A DNA stretch of 64,000 nucleotides from Roseiarcus sp963772555 (lineage in GTDB: Bacteria; Pseudomonadota; Alphaproteobacteria; Rhizobiales; Beijerinckiaceae), in NCBI GenBank assembly GCA_963772555.1, contig CAVYXQ010000007.1:310001-374000 (forward strand). Direction: 5' to 3'. Position numbers and translations under genes: made by a program. Shown here piece after piece: positions 9,795 through 18,682 of this stretch. Below the pieces are notes generated by a model, which was not told the DNA's origin, did not search any database, and saw only the letters and a program-made list of their open reading frames with translations. Positions within the stretch are counted from its first letter, which is position 1, and each line of letters opens with the position of its first letter.

Positions 9795-9864
9795 GAAATG
9801 CCAAGAACTCTGGCGTTAGTCAGGCGCGCTCCGGCGGAAGGGGGCCGACCTCTGCCGGGGGGTC

Positions 9865-12135
9865 TCAGGCCGCCCCCCGCAACGGTTCGGGCGCGGCGAT
9901 CGGCGGGAACGCCTGGCTCTGCCAGACCTCGTAGATCGGCCGCGGCTTGCCGAACAGATAGCCCTGCGCGTGCGTGCAGCCGAGGTCGACCAGCGCCTTC
10001 AGCTGGCCTTCCGTCTCGACGCCTTCGGCGAGAGCCTGCATCTTGTAGCTCGAGGCAAGCTCGACGATCGCCCGGATGGTCGCCCGGGCGCCCTCGCGCA
10101 GACCGAGCTTCTGGACGAACGAGCGGTCGATCTTGATCGTGGTGATCGGAAAGCGCTCAAGATAGCTCAGACTCGAGAAGCCGGTGCCGAAATCGTCCAT
10201 CGACACGCGGACGCCTATCGCCCGCAATCGCCGCAGTTGGTCGAGGACCCGCTGGTTGTTCTTCATCAAGGCCGATTCCGTGATCTCGATCTCGAGCCGG
10301 TTCGGCTCGAGACCGGAGCGGGAGAGCGCCATCTGCACGCTGGCGGCGACGTCCGCGAGCTCGAACTGGAGCGGCGAGCAATTGACCGCGACCCGGATCG
10401 GCGCGCGCAAGGCCGCAATGTCGCTGCAGGCGCGTTCCAACGCCCACTCGCCGATCTTGACGATGAGACCGGTCTCCTCGGCCACCGGTATGAAATCCAA
10501 CGGCGAAACCATGCCGAGTTCCGGCCGGATCCAGCGGATCAGCGCTTCGTAGCCGACGGTCTTCTGTTCGGCCAGAGAAACGATCGGCTGATAGAAGAGG
10601 CGCAGCTCGTCGTTGTCGATCGCGGTCCTCAGTCCATTCTCGATGTCGGTGCGGGCGTGGACGGCGCGCGTCATGCTGGCGTCGTAGAAGCGGTAGCCGC
10701 CATTGCCGGCGGCTTTCGCGGCGAACAGCGCCAGATCCGCCGCCTTCAGAAGCTCGCCTGCGCTGTCGGCGTCGTCGGTCGTCGATCCAATTCCGACGGT
10801 CGCGCCGATGACGACCCTGACGTGGCCGATCTCGAACGGCTCGGCCAGTTCCCGGCAAATGCGCTCGGCCAGCGCCCGCGCCTCGATCTGCGCGAAGCGG
10901 AGAGACTGGACGATGGCGAACTCGTCGCCTCCCAGGCGGGCGACCAGGTCCGAGGGGCGGACGAGCGCCAGCAGGCGGTCGGCGACGCGCTTCAGCAGCA
11001 TGTCGCCGAAGGGGTGACCGTAGGTGTCGTTGATGAATTTGAACCGATTGAGATCGATGATGTGCAACGCATGGCCGCGCTCCCGGCCGCCAAGCGTGAA
11101 AAGAGCGTCGAGATGCTCGCCGAGCTGGCGTCGGTTGGCGAGCGCCGTGAGGGCGTCGTAGCGCGCGAGATAGAGCATGCGGGCCTCCGACCGGTAACGC
11201 CGGACGGCGACCGCAATGGTGGCGAAAAGGGCGAGCAGCGAGGCCGCCACGGCTGCCGCATAATAGCTGTAGCGGCGGGCGCTCCAGCGGGCGTCGTTCG
11301 ATTCGTCGGGGACCGCCACGACGACCTTGAGCGGCGCGGCGGCGACCGGCCGCTCGACGATTGTCAGTCCGCCCGCATTGGCGCCGCTCTCGTATCGCGG
11401 GCCTGTCTGCGGCGGCGATCCGTCCGCCGTCGTTGCAAAGGGCTTTCCGATCCGGTCGGCGAATATGCCGGAACCTGCCAGAAGGATTCCATTGTCGCCG
11501 ACGAGGGCGAGGCCGCCTCCCGGACCGAGATCGAGATCGCCGTAATTGCGCGCCAGCCGCGAGGCGTCGAGCGAGATTGCGACCACGCCAGCGAAGCGAT
11601 CGTCGGAGTCGGTCAACTTGCGCGCGAACTGGACGGACCATTGCCCCGACGCCTGGCCGATCAGCGGCTTGCCGATGAAAAGGAAATCCCCGACCCGCTT
11701 GAGGCACGCCTGAAAGCGCTCGCTGTCGCCTAGATAGATCCGCGTCCGGGGGTGAAGAAGGGCCGAACTCGTCACCATGAATCCGTTGCCGTCGATCACC
11801 GAGGTCAGGGCCGTCTCACGGTTCGAGACGAAGTCCTGCCCGACGATGTCCGCCCAGTCGACGCTCGCCGGCGCGTGGGCGTGCGCCCAGCGCAGAAACA
11901 ACAAGCCGCGGTCGAGGTCGGCGACCGTATGCGCTACGTTCTCTTCGAAGACGAGGGCGAGGTTGCCCGCGTCCCGTTGCATCTGGATCCTGGTCGCCGC
12001 CCTGTCCTGATAGACGAGCGTGAAGGCTCCGATCCAGAAGCTCAGGATGAGCGCCAGACCGAAGACGACAACGGACTGACGGAAGAGCCGGGCGCCGTCA
12101 GCGAGCGTGGAGCGGACCCGTGCGCCACGAGACAT
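9865..12135 (-). CDS. Membrane GGDEF-EAL protein (cyclic di-GMP turnover)
   Basis: About 756 residues. An N-terminal membrane segment (SVVVFGLALILSFWIGAF) is followed by a periplasmic Cache-like sensor of about 250 residues, a second membrane segment, GGDEF and EAL. The cyclase motif is intact (LGGDEFAI, near residue 400) with the inhibitory I-site RPSD five residues before it. EAL residues are intact too (YEALIRW near 530, DDFGTGFSSL, KIDRSFV, EGVET), so both synthesis and breakdown of c-di-GMP are possible. The start is uncertain: ATG 12135 lacks a clear ribosome binding site, and the frame is open to 12402, but the extra 89 residues are low-complexity and unlike a domain. Confidence 0.92.
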   Translation of the reverse strand: MSRGARVRSTLADGARLFRQSVVVFGLALILSFWIGAFTLVYQDRAATRIQMQRDAGNLALVFEENVAHTVADLDRGLLFLRWAHAHAPASVDWADIVGQDFVSNRETALTSVIDGNGFMVTSSALLHPRTRIYLGDSERFQACLKRVGDFLFIGKPLIGQASGQWSVQFARKLTDSDDRFAGVVAISLDASRLARNYGDLDLGPGGGLALVGDNGILLAGSGIFADRIGKPFATTADGSPPQTGPRYESGANAGGLTIVERPVAAAPLKVVVAVPDESNDARWSARRYSYYAAAVAASLLALFATIAVAVRRYRSEARMLYLARYDALTALANRRQLGEHLDALFTLGGRERGHALHIIDLNRFKFINDTYGHPFGDMLLKRVADRLLALVRPSDLVARLGGDEFAIVQSLRFAQIEARALAERICRELAEPFEIGHVRVVIGATVGIGSTTDDADSAGELLKAADLALFAAKAAGNGGYRFYDASMTRAVHARTDIENGLRTAIDNDELRLFYQPIVSLAEQKTVGYEALIRWIRPELGMVSPLDFIPVAEETGLIVKIGEWALERACSDIAALRAPIRVAVNCSPLQFELADVAASVQMALSRSGLEPNRLEIEITESALMKNNQRVLDQLRRLRAIGVRVSMDDFGTGFSSLSYLERFPITTIKIDRSFVQKLGLREGARATIRAIVELASSYKMQALAEGVETEGQLKALVDLGCTHAQGYLFGKPRPIYEVWQSQAFPPIAAPEPLRGAA

Positions 12136-12733
12136 CCGCGGGCACGGGCTGGCGGCTTGCCGGCGGCGCTCGGCGATGCGCGCTCCGTCAACGGCGGTCT
12201 TCGCCGGGCTGCTGGTCGCCAGGCGCGGCGCCCGCCTCGGCGCGACAAGGTCGGCGCCGGCGCGACGGTCGATCCCGGTCGCGCTGGAAAGAGCTTTGGC
12301 TGCCGAATGGGCGAAAAGCCGACGCACGTGGTCCGACGCGACGCCAATCGCACGCCACAGCGACGGGCGCCCGACCAGGATCATAGGCAAAGGCGATCCC
12401 AAATCCGCCGGTCGGGCGCGTGTTCGCCGGTTGCTCGCCGGGACCGGGCGCCGGACACGAGCCTTATGTCGGCGGCCAGGTTCCCGCCGTTTGGGCGAGA
12501 GCCGCTCGAGTCATTTATTTCGGGCAGCCGGACGCCCTGACGCGGAACCGATTTCGCCATCGAGGCGCCTCTTTCGCTTTATGCGCTAGAGCGGCCATCA
12601 TGGCGGCGCGATGCAGTCGCATCGGATCGCGGCTTATGGGCGTTCGAATCATTCGAACCCACGGACCGTTCCACAAATTCCTTACCCGGGCGTTAGTTCT
12701 CCGGGGTTAATCGAGGCACGGCGAAATTATCGA
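12136..12733. other. Intergenic region between atzF and the GGDEF-EAL gene
   Basis: No gene supported; the frame of the GGDEF-EAL gene stays open to 12402 without coding character. Contains a 6-bp-arm inverted repeat (CGATGC-n4-GCATCG, about 12609-12624) and a 17-bp palindrome at 12642-12658. Promoter signals for the GGDEF-EAL gene are expected here. Confidence 0.35.
12642..12658. promoter_or_regulatory. 17-bp palindrome, possible operator
   Basis: GTTCGAAT-C-ATTCGAAC is perfectly symmetric around one central base. It lies about 75 bases past the atzF stop and about 500 upstream of the GGDEF-EAL start. It resembles a regulator site rather than a terminator, since no T tract follows. Confidence 0.35.
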
Positions 12734-14521
12734 TCACCGGGACGCCAGATAGGCGCGCCAGCCGCCGAATTTCGATATCTCCCGGGCGTCGGCGACCGCT
12801 TCGGACTCGACCAGGAATCCCTTGACGCCGGTTCCATTGTTCAGCTGGATCGTGCCGATGCTGAGCGGCGGCGGGATCCTGGCGACGAACGCGCCGAAGC
12901 CCGCCGGATCGAGCGTCCAGACTTCCGCCTTGATCGCCGCGCCGGCGCCGTCGGCGACCCGGAGCAGCCCGGGTTTTTCAGGCTGAGAGCCTTTCAGCGC
13001 GTAAAGACGATAGTCGTCGCTCGTTTCGACCTCGCTGAGGAAAGTCGCGCCGAGGTCGATCAGCTCGCGGTTGAGCGGCAGGCCGGCAAGATGGGCGCCG
13101 ACGACCGCGATGGCGACGCGCCCCTCCGGCGCCCGGGCCGCGGCCGGCGCGGGCGCCGGAACGGGCAGTCCCGTGGCGCCCATCGGCGCCCCCGAGCGTG
13201 ACTGGACGGCGGCGGCGACGCCGGCGATGAGGCCGTCGGCGCCGGAGGGACCGATCAGCGTCACGCTCGACGGCAGGCCGTCGCTCCTCAGGCCCGACGG
13301 CGTCGCAAAGGCGCTCAGGTCGAGGAGGTTGACGAAATTGGTGTAGGTCCCGAGCTGCGAGTTGAGTCGAACGGGGTCGGCCTCCACCTCGCCGACCGTG
13401 TAGGGACGCGGAATGGTCGGAACCAGCATGACGTCGAAGTCGGACCAGACGCGTTGCGCGCGCCGTTTTCCGTCGGCGAGCTTGTAGAAGGCTTCGAACG
13501 CCGCAACTGCGTCGAACTTGCGCGCGCCCTCGATGATGCCGCGCGTCACCGGGTGGAGCGCGCCCGGATCGCTCTCGATCAGCGGCTTGATCGCCGCGTA
13601 GCGCTCGGCGACCCAGGGCCCTTCGTAGAGTCGCCGGGCGACCTCGGCGAAGGGTTCGAAATCGAATTCGACGAGACGGGCGCCGAGCTTTTCGACAGCG
13701 GCGATGTCGCGGGCGAACGCCGCCTCGGCGTCGAGGTCGCCGAAGAAGTCGCGCTGGCCGGCGCGCGGGACGCCGATCCTGAGGCCTCGGGGCAGGGCGG
13801 AGAGGACCGGGGCGGCAAGCCGGCGCGAGTAGGCGTCGCCCTCGTCATAGCCGTGCGCCGCCTGAAAGACGGCGAATGCGTCGGCGACGTCGAGCGCAAA
13901 GATGGAGACCGTGTCGAGGGTACGGCACGCCGGCACGACGCCGGAAGCGGAGAGCGCGCCGAGCGAGGGCTTCAGTCCGACGATGCCGTTCAGCGCCGCC
14001 GGCACGCGTCCCGACCCCGCCGTGTCGGTTCCGAGCGAAAAGGGGACGATCCCGGCGGCGACCGCGACCGCCGAGCCCGAACTCGAGCCGCCGGGGATGA
14101 GGTCTCCGCGGAGCGCATTGCGGGGGACGCCATAGGGCGAACGGACGCCGACGAGGCCGGTGGCGAACTGGTCGAGATTGGTCTTGCCGATGGCGATCGC
14201 GCCGGCCTTCTCCAGCCGCTCGACGACGAAGGCCGACTTCTGCGGCCGGTAGGCGAAGGCGGGGCAGCCGGCCGTGGTCGGCAGGCCGACGACGTCGATG
14301 TTGTCCTTGACCGCGTACGGGACGCCGAACAGCGGTTTGCCCGCCGACCCCTCAGCCTGCAATGCCTCGGCGATCGCCAGCGCCTCGGCCTTCGGACGGA
14401 GCGCTATGAAGAGCGCCGGATCATCCTGGCGCGCGATGCGGTCGTAGGTCGCCTCGATCGTCGCGCTCAGGGGATGTCCTGCTGCGTGCGCGGCGAGCAG
14501 CGTCGCGATCGTATGCGTCAT
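12734..14521 (-). CDS. atzF: Allophanate hydrolase
   Basis: A 595-residue amidase-signature enzyme that hydrolyses allophanate (or 1,3-dicarboxyurea) to ammonia and CO2, the last step of cyanuric acid mineralisation. The Ser-cis-Ser-Lys triad is visible: K72 (YAVKDNID), S146 (PGGSSSGS) and S170 (TDTAGSGR), with the same spacing as K91/S165/S189 of Pseudomonas AtzF. The amidase domain (to about 440) is followed by the AtzF-type C-terminal domain (about 460-595). ATG 14521 has AAGGAG nine bases upstream. It is transcribed away from the transporter/biuH/atzD operon. The urea amidolyase carboxylase half is absent, so this is the stand-alone AtzF type. Confidence 0.93.
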   Translation of the reverse strand: MTHTIATLLAAHAAGHPLSATIEATYDRIARQDDPALFIALRPKAEALAIAEALQAEGSAGKPLFGVPYAVKDNIDVVGLPTTAGCPAFAYRPQKSAFVVERLEKAGAIAIGKTNLDQFATGLVGVRSPYGVPRNALRGDLIPGGSSSGSAVAVAAGIVPFSLGTDTAGSGRVPAALNGIVGLKPSLGALSASGVVPACRTLDTVSIFALDVADAFAVFQAAHGYDEGDAYSRRLAAPVLSALPRGLRIGVPRAGQRDFFGDLDAEAAFARDIAAVEKLGARLVEFDFEPFAEVARRLYEGPWVAERYAAIKPLIESDPGALHPVTRGIIEGARKFDAVAAFEAFYKLADGKRRAQRVWSDFDVMLVPTIPRPYTVGEVEADPVRLNSQLGTYTNFVNLLDLSAFATPSGLRSDGLPSSVTLIGPSGADGLIAGVAAAVQSRSGAPMGATGLPVPAPAPAAARAPEGRVAIAVVGAHLAGLPLNRELIDLGATFLSEVETSDDYRLYALKGSQPEKPGLLRVADGAGAAIKAEVWTLDPAGFGAFVARIPPPLSIGTIQLNNGTGVKGFLVESEAVADAREISKFGGWRAYLASR

Positions 14522-14808
14522 CGAGTCCGGCTCCTTCAGCAGCACGACATTATCCAGAACGCCGCAGACCGGCGCCAAATGCAAGAGCCGGGCAACCTTG
14601 ACGGGCAGCTTTAGTCGCCGGCCCCAATCCTTGCGCGCGCGAAAAAGCTAGGCTCGCTCAGCCCAACAATCAGGCGTCGGCGCCGAAAGATGAGGCGGGC
14701 CGATGCTGAACAAGGCCGCTTTGAAGCTCGCGGCATGGTCTTTGCGACCGAAGCGTCCGGGGATCGGCGTGGGTTCCCGCACCATCGTTTCCGAGCATGA
14801 GGGCCAGA
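14522..14808. promoter_or_regulatory. Divergent promoter region of the cyanurate island
   Basis: The 287 bases between atzF (leftward) and the BMP gene (rightward) must hold both promoters. No regulator gene of LysR type is next to it, unlike in Pseudomonas ADP. I cannot identify individual -35/-10 elements. Confidence 0.35.
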
Positions 14809-15927
14809 ATGTCAGCCATGGAAATCACTCGCCGCAACCTTCTCAGAACCGCCGCTCTCGGCGCCGCGGGCGTCACGCTCAATCTGGGCCCGGCCGGACG
14901 CGCCTTCGCCGCGAATGACCTGACCGTCGGCGTCGTCTACGTCGGCGCGCGCGACGATTTCGGCTGGAACCAGGCGCACGCCGTCGCGGTCGAAGCCCTG
15001 AAAAAGGTGCCGGGCGTCAAGGTCGTCGAGGAGGAGAACGTCCCCGAGACCGACGCCTGCGCCAAGACGATGGAATCGATGATCAATCTCGACGGCGCCG
15101 GACTGATCCTGGCGACGTCCTTCGGCTATTACACGCCCTTCGTCGTCGACATGGCGAAGAAATATCCCGACGTGCAGTTCCGCCACGCGGCCCCGCTCTG
15201 GAACAAGGACAAGGATCCCAAGAACGCCGGCAGCTATTTCGGCTATCTCAACCAGGCCCATTACGTGGACGGCGTCGCGGCGGGGCTCTGCACGAAGTCC
15301 AACAAGATCGGCTTCGTCGCCGCCAAGCCGATCGCCAGCGTGCTGAGCAACATCAACTCGGTCCTGCTCGGCGCCCGCAAGCACAATCCGAAGGCGATCG
15401 TCCAGGTGATCTTCACCGGCGACTGGTCTTTGCCGGTGCGCGAGGCGGAGGCGGCGAACGCGCTCGTCGACGCCGGATGCGACGTCATCACCTGCCACGT
15501 CGATTCGCCAAAGGTGGTGATCGAGACGGCGGAAAAGCGCGGCGTGATGAGCTGCGGCCACAATGCCAGCCAGGCGCCGCTCGCCCCCAAGGGCTTCATC
15601 ACCGGCGCCGAATACAAATGGGAGACGATCTATAAGGGCTACGCGGCCGATATCGCTGCGGGCAAGCCGCTGCCGAACTTCCTGATCGGCGGCTACGAGA
15701 GCGACTTCGTTCAGAACACCCCCTTCGGCGCCGGCGCGAACGACGCCGCCAAGAAGGCGGCGATGGCGGCGATGGTCGACATGAAGAACAAAGTGCCGAT
15801 CTATGTCGGGCCCCTGATGGACAACAAGACCGGCAAGGTGGTGATCGACAAGACTTACGGCAATCTCGATCCGTACCTCGACAAGATGGACTACCTCCTC
15901 CAAGGGGTCGTCGGTTCGATCACCTGA
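14809..15927 (+). CDS. BMP-family substrate-binding protein, cyanurate island ABC transporter
   Basis: About 372 residues. The N-terminus has a twin-arginine signal (TRRNLLRTAALGAAGVTL) ending in AFA before ANDLTVGVVYVG, so the protein is probably exported folded to the periplasm. The rest is a Bmp/PnrA-type binding fold (Med superfamily), known for nucleosides and related heterocycles. Here it opens an operon for cyanurate-type ring compounds, so an s-triazine or pyrimidine-like ligand is inferred. I favour ATG 14809 with GAGGG five bases ahead; ATG 14797 and 14818 are in frame. The 13-base gap to the first permease suggests one transcript. Confidence 0.9.
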   Translation: MSAMEITRRNLLRTAALGAAGVTLNLGPAGRAFAANDLTVGVVYVGARDDFGWNQAHAVAVEALKKVPGVKVVEEENVPETDACAKTMESMINLDGAGLILATSFGYYTPFVVDMAKKYPDVQFRHAAPLWNKDKDPKNAGSYFGYLNQAHYVDGVAAGLCTKSNKIGFVAAKPIASVLSNINSVLLGARKHNPKAIVQVIFTGDWSLPVREAEAANALVDAGCDVITCHVDSPKVVIETAEKRGVMSCGHNASQAPLAPKGFITGAEYKWETIYKGYAADIAAGKPLPNFLIGGYESDFVQNTPFGAGANDAAKKAAMAAMVDMKNKVPIYVGPLMDNKTGKVVIDKTYGNLDPYLDKMDYLLQGVVGSIT

Positions 15928-15940
15928 AGCGGGCGCGGAG

Positions 15941-17086
15941 ATGAGTTCGGAGGCCCCGACGGCGAGCAGTCTGGCAGCGGCGGCTGGAAAGCCGCCGTCG
16001 GCGCCGGCCGCCGGTTACGATCTCGGCGTGCGGCTGCGCGCCAATTCGGAATATGTCGTCATCCCCGCCTTCGCGTTGCTGATGGCGGCGGCGCTGTTTG
16101 CGGTCTTTCTGCTGGCGATCGGAAAGTCGCCGGTTGAATTCGTCGACTACGTCTGGCGTGGCGGATTTGGAACCGCGTTCTCGATCCAGAACACGTTGCA
16201 ACGGTCTTCGCCGCTGATACTGACGGCGCTCGCGGTCGCGATCCCCGCGCGTATCGGCCTGATCATGATCGGCGGGGAAGGCGCGCTGGTGCTGGGCGGT
16301 TTCGCCGCCGCGGCGATCGCCGTGCCGATGGTCGGCCATATCCCGCCGATCATCACCATGCCGGTTATGGTGGCGGCCGGGGTCCTGGCCGGCGCCATCT
16401 GGGTCGGGCTCGCCGGCTATCTGCGCTACGCGCGCGGCGTGAACGAAACCATCTCGTCTCTGCTCTTGACCTATATCGGCATCGCCATCATGAACTTCTT
16501 CGTCGAAGGGGTGATGCGCGACGCCAGCAATCCCAACAAGCCTTCGACCAAGCCGATCGGCGACGCCTACATGGTCGGCTATATCCCGGGCACCGAGGTG
16601 CACTGGGGCTTTCCGATCGGCGTGCTGCTGGCGATCGCCCTCTATATCCTGATGACGCGGACGACCTTCGGCTTCGCCGCGCGCGTCACCGGCGGCAATT
16701 TTCGCGCCGCGCTGGCGCAGGGCCTGCCGGTCGGCCGCCTCATCGTCGGCTGCGCGATGATCGCCGGCGGCTGCGCCGGACTAGCCGGCTATTTCGAGGT
16801 CGCCGCCGTCCAGGGGCGCGCCAACGCCTCGCTCGCCGCCGGCTACGGCTTCACCGGCATCCTCGTTTCGTTCCTGGCGCGCCACAATCCCGTGGTCATC
16901 GTTCCGGTGGCGATCATGTTCGGCGGTCTCGTCGCCTCCGGAGGCCTGATCCAGCGCCGCATGGACCTGCCCGACGCCACCGTGCTGGTGCTCCAAGGTC
17001 TCATCTTCGTCGTCCTGCTGACTTCGGAGACGCTCTACGGCCGGTTTGCCATCTTTCGTGCGGGCGACGTCAAGGAGCGCACATGA
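15941..17086 (+). CDS. ABC transporter permease (BPD_transp_2, BMP-type)
   Basis: A 381-residue inner-membrane permease with about 8-10 hydrophobic segments, of the ribose/BMP-type (YufP-like) family. The motif GLIMIGGEGALVLGG after the second segments is the usual EAA-like loop region of this family, and YTGITGIL-like sequence (YGFTGILVSFLARHNP) occurs near residue 305. The N-terminal 30 residues are Ala-rich and cytoplasmic. Its stop overlaps the next permease start by ATGA, so the two are translated together and form the heterodimeric channel. Confidence 0.93.
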   Translation: MSSEAPTASSLAAAAGKPPSAPAAGYDLGVRLRANSEYVVIPAFALLMAAALFAVFLLAIGKSPVEFVDYVWRGGFGTAFSIQNTLQRSSPLILTALAVAIPARIGLIMIGGEGALVLGGFAAAAIAVPMVGHIPPIITMPVMVAAGVLAGAIWVGLAGYLRYARGVNETISSLLLTYIGIAIMNFFVEGVMRDASNPNKPSTKPIGDAYMVGYIPGTEVHWGFPIGVLLAIALYILMTRTTFGFAARVTGGNFRAALAQGLPVGRLIVGCAMIAGGCAGLAGYFEVAAVQGRANASLAAGYGFTGILVSFLARHNPVVIVPVAIMFGGLVASGGLIQRRMDLPDATVLVLQGLIFVVLLTSETLYGRFAIFRAGDVKERT

Positions 17087-18000
17087 GCGCCGCAATCGTC
17101 ACGGTTCTGATCGCGATGCTGGGCGGCGCCATCCGCGTTTCGACGCCGTTCATGTTTGTCGCCGTCGGGGAGTGCCTGACCGAGAAGTCGGGCCGCGTCA
17201 ATCTCGGTCTCGAAGGCACGCTGGTGCTCGGCGCGATGGTCGCCTATGCGATTTCCTACCACACCGGCTCGCCCTGGGCGGGCGTGCTCGCGGCCGGCGT
17301 CGCGGGCTCGGTCCTCGGCGCGATGCACGGCTCGATCTGCAGTCTGCCGCGGGTCAATGACGTCGCCGTCGGCATCGCGATGATGCTGTTCGGCACCGGC
17401 GTCGCCTTCTTCTTCGGCAAGCCCTATATCCAGCCGACCGCGCCTCGCCTGCACTCGATCCATTTCGGCGCCTTCACCAACGATCTCAATTTGCGCAGCG
17501 CGCTCGACATTAACCCGCTGTTCTTCGTCGGCATCGCCGTCGCGGTGGTGATGGCGTGGGCCTTCGCCAACACGCGCTGGGGTCTGATCGTGCGAACGGT
17601 CGGCGACAGCGCCGCCGCGGCGAAGGCGATGGGCATTTCGGTCGATTTCGTCCGCTTCGCCTCGACCACCGTCGGCGGCTTTCTCGCCGGGGTCGGCGGC
17701 GCCTTTCTTTCGCTGTCCTACCCGGGATCGTGGAACCAGGGTCTTTCCTCAGGACAGGGCCTGATGGCGGTCGCGCTGGTGATCTTCGCCCGCTGGAGTC
17801 CTCTGCGCTGCGTGCTGGCGGCGCTGCTGTTCGGGGCTGCGGGCGCGCTGGGCCCGGCGCTGCAGTCGGTCGGCATCACCCAGGGCTACTATTTCTTCAA
17901 CGCCGCGCCCTACATCCTGACGCTCGCCCTCATGATCGGCACGTCGAGCGCCAAACACTCGGCGCGCGACATGCCCGGCGAACTCTCGATGGCGAAGTGA
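17083..18000 (+). CDS. ABC transporter permease (BPD_transp_2, BMP-type)
   Basis: A 305-residue second permease (YufQ-like), strongly hydrophobic. The motif GRVNLGLEGTLVLGAM at about 39-54 parallels the MIGGEGALVLGG loop of its partner. GISVDFVRFASTTVGGFLAG and the SYPGSWNQGLSSGQGLMAVALV segment are typical of the family. It completes the membrane part of the cyanurate-island importer with the ATPase at 19797. The biuret and cyanurate hydrolase genes sit between this gene and the ATPase, which ties import to catabolism. Confidence 0.93.
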   Translation: MSAAIVTVLIAMLGGAIRVSTPFMFVAVGECLTEKSGRVNLGLEGTLVLGAMVAYAISYHTGSPWAGVLAAGVAGSVLGAMHGSICSLPRVNDVAVGIAMMLFGTGVAFFFGKPYIQPTAPRLHSIHFGAFTNDLNLRSALDINPLFFVGIAVAVVMAWAFANTRWGLIVRTVGDSAAAAKAMGISVDFVRFASTTVGGFLAGVGGAFLSLSYPGSWNQGLSSGQGLMAVALVIFARWSPLRCVLAALLFGAAGALGPALQSVGITQGYYFFNAAPYILTLALMIGTSSAKHSARDMPGELSMAK

Positions 18001-18004
18001 CCAG

Positions 18005-18682
18005 ATGCCGACCGTCGAGGCGAACCCCTATCCGTGGCCCTACAACGGCGACTGGAGCGCCGCCAATACCGCGCTCGTCATCATCGACATGCAGACCGAC
18101 TTCTGCGGCAAGGGCGGCTATGTCGACGCGATGGGCTATGACCTCTCGCTGACCCGCGCCCCGATCGAGCCGATCAGGGCATTGCTCGGGGCGATGCGGG
18201 CCAAGGGCTATCATGTGATCCATACGCGCGAAGGCCATCGCCCGGACCTCGCCGACCTTCCCGACAACAAGCGTTGGCGCTCGCGCCGCATCGGCGCCGG
18301 CATCGGCGATCCCGGCCCCTGCGGCAAGGTTCTGGTGCGTGGCGAGCCGGGCTGGAACATCATCGACGAGTTGGCGCCCCTCCCGGGGGAGCCGATCATC
18401 GACAAGCCGGGCAAAGGCTCGTTCTGCGCCACCGACCTCGAACTGATCCTGCGCTCGCGCGGAATCGAGAACCTGATCCTGACCGGGATCACCACCGACG
18501 TCTGCGTGCACACGACAATGCGCGAGGCCAACGATCGCGGCTTCGAATGCCTGCTGGTGGCCGACGCCTGCGGCGCGACCGACCCCGGGAATCACGCGGC
18601 GGCGGTCAAGATGGTGACGATGCAAGGCGGGGTGTTCGGCGCCGTTGCAGACTCGAAAGCCGTGATCGCGGGCCTGCCGTGA
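18005..18682 (+). CDS. biuH: Biuret amidohydrolase (isochorismatase-like cysteine hydrolase)
   Basis: A 225-residue cysteine hydrolase converting biuret to allophanate and ammonia. The catalytic triad is D28 (IIDMQTDF), K134 (IIDKPGKGSF) and C167 (GITTDVCVHT), with the same spacings (106 and 139) as D36-K142-C175 of Rhizobium leguminosarum BiuH. The flanking blocks NPYPWPYNG, HTREGHRPDLADLPDNKRW and GAGIGDPGPCG also agree with that enzyme as I remember it, and distinguish it from the RutB-type. Its stop overlaps the GTG start of the ring-opening hydrolase (GTGA). Product and neighbours fit allophanate being passed to AtzF. Confidence 0.93.
   Translation: MPTVEANPYPWPYNGDWSAANTALVIIDMQTDFCGKGGYVDAMGYDLSLTRAPIEPIRALLGAMRAKGYHVIHTREGHRPDLADLPDNKRWRSRRIGAGIGDPGPCGKVLVRGEPGWNIIDELAPLPGEPIIDKPGKGSFCATDLELILRSRGIENLILTGITTDVCVHTTMREANDRGFECLLVADACGATDPGNHAAAVKMVTMQGGVFGAVADSKAVIAGLP

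Noticed and set aside
9970..11733. Open frame of 587 codons antisense to the GGDEF-EAL gene
   Set aside because: Shadow frame; GGDEF and EAL motifs prove the minus strand is coding.
12640..12660. GTTCGAATC as a tRNA T-loop
   Set aside because: No acceptor or anticodon stem can be built around it; it is the centre of a 17-bp palindrome.
18005..18682. Reading the cysteine hydrolase as RutB of uracil breakdown
   Set aside because: The NPYPWPYNG start, the HTREGHRPDLADLP block and the neighbours fit biuret hydrolase; no other rut genes are present.
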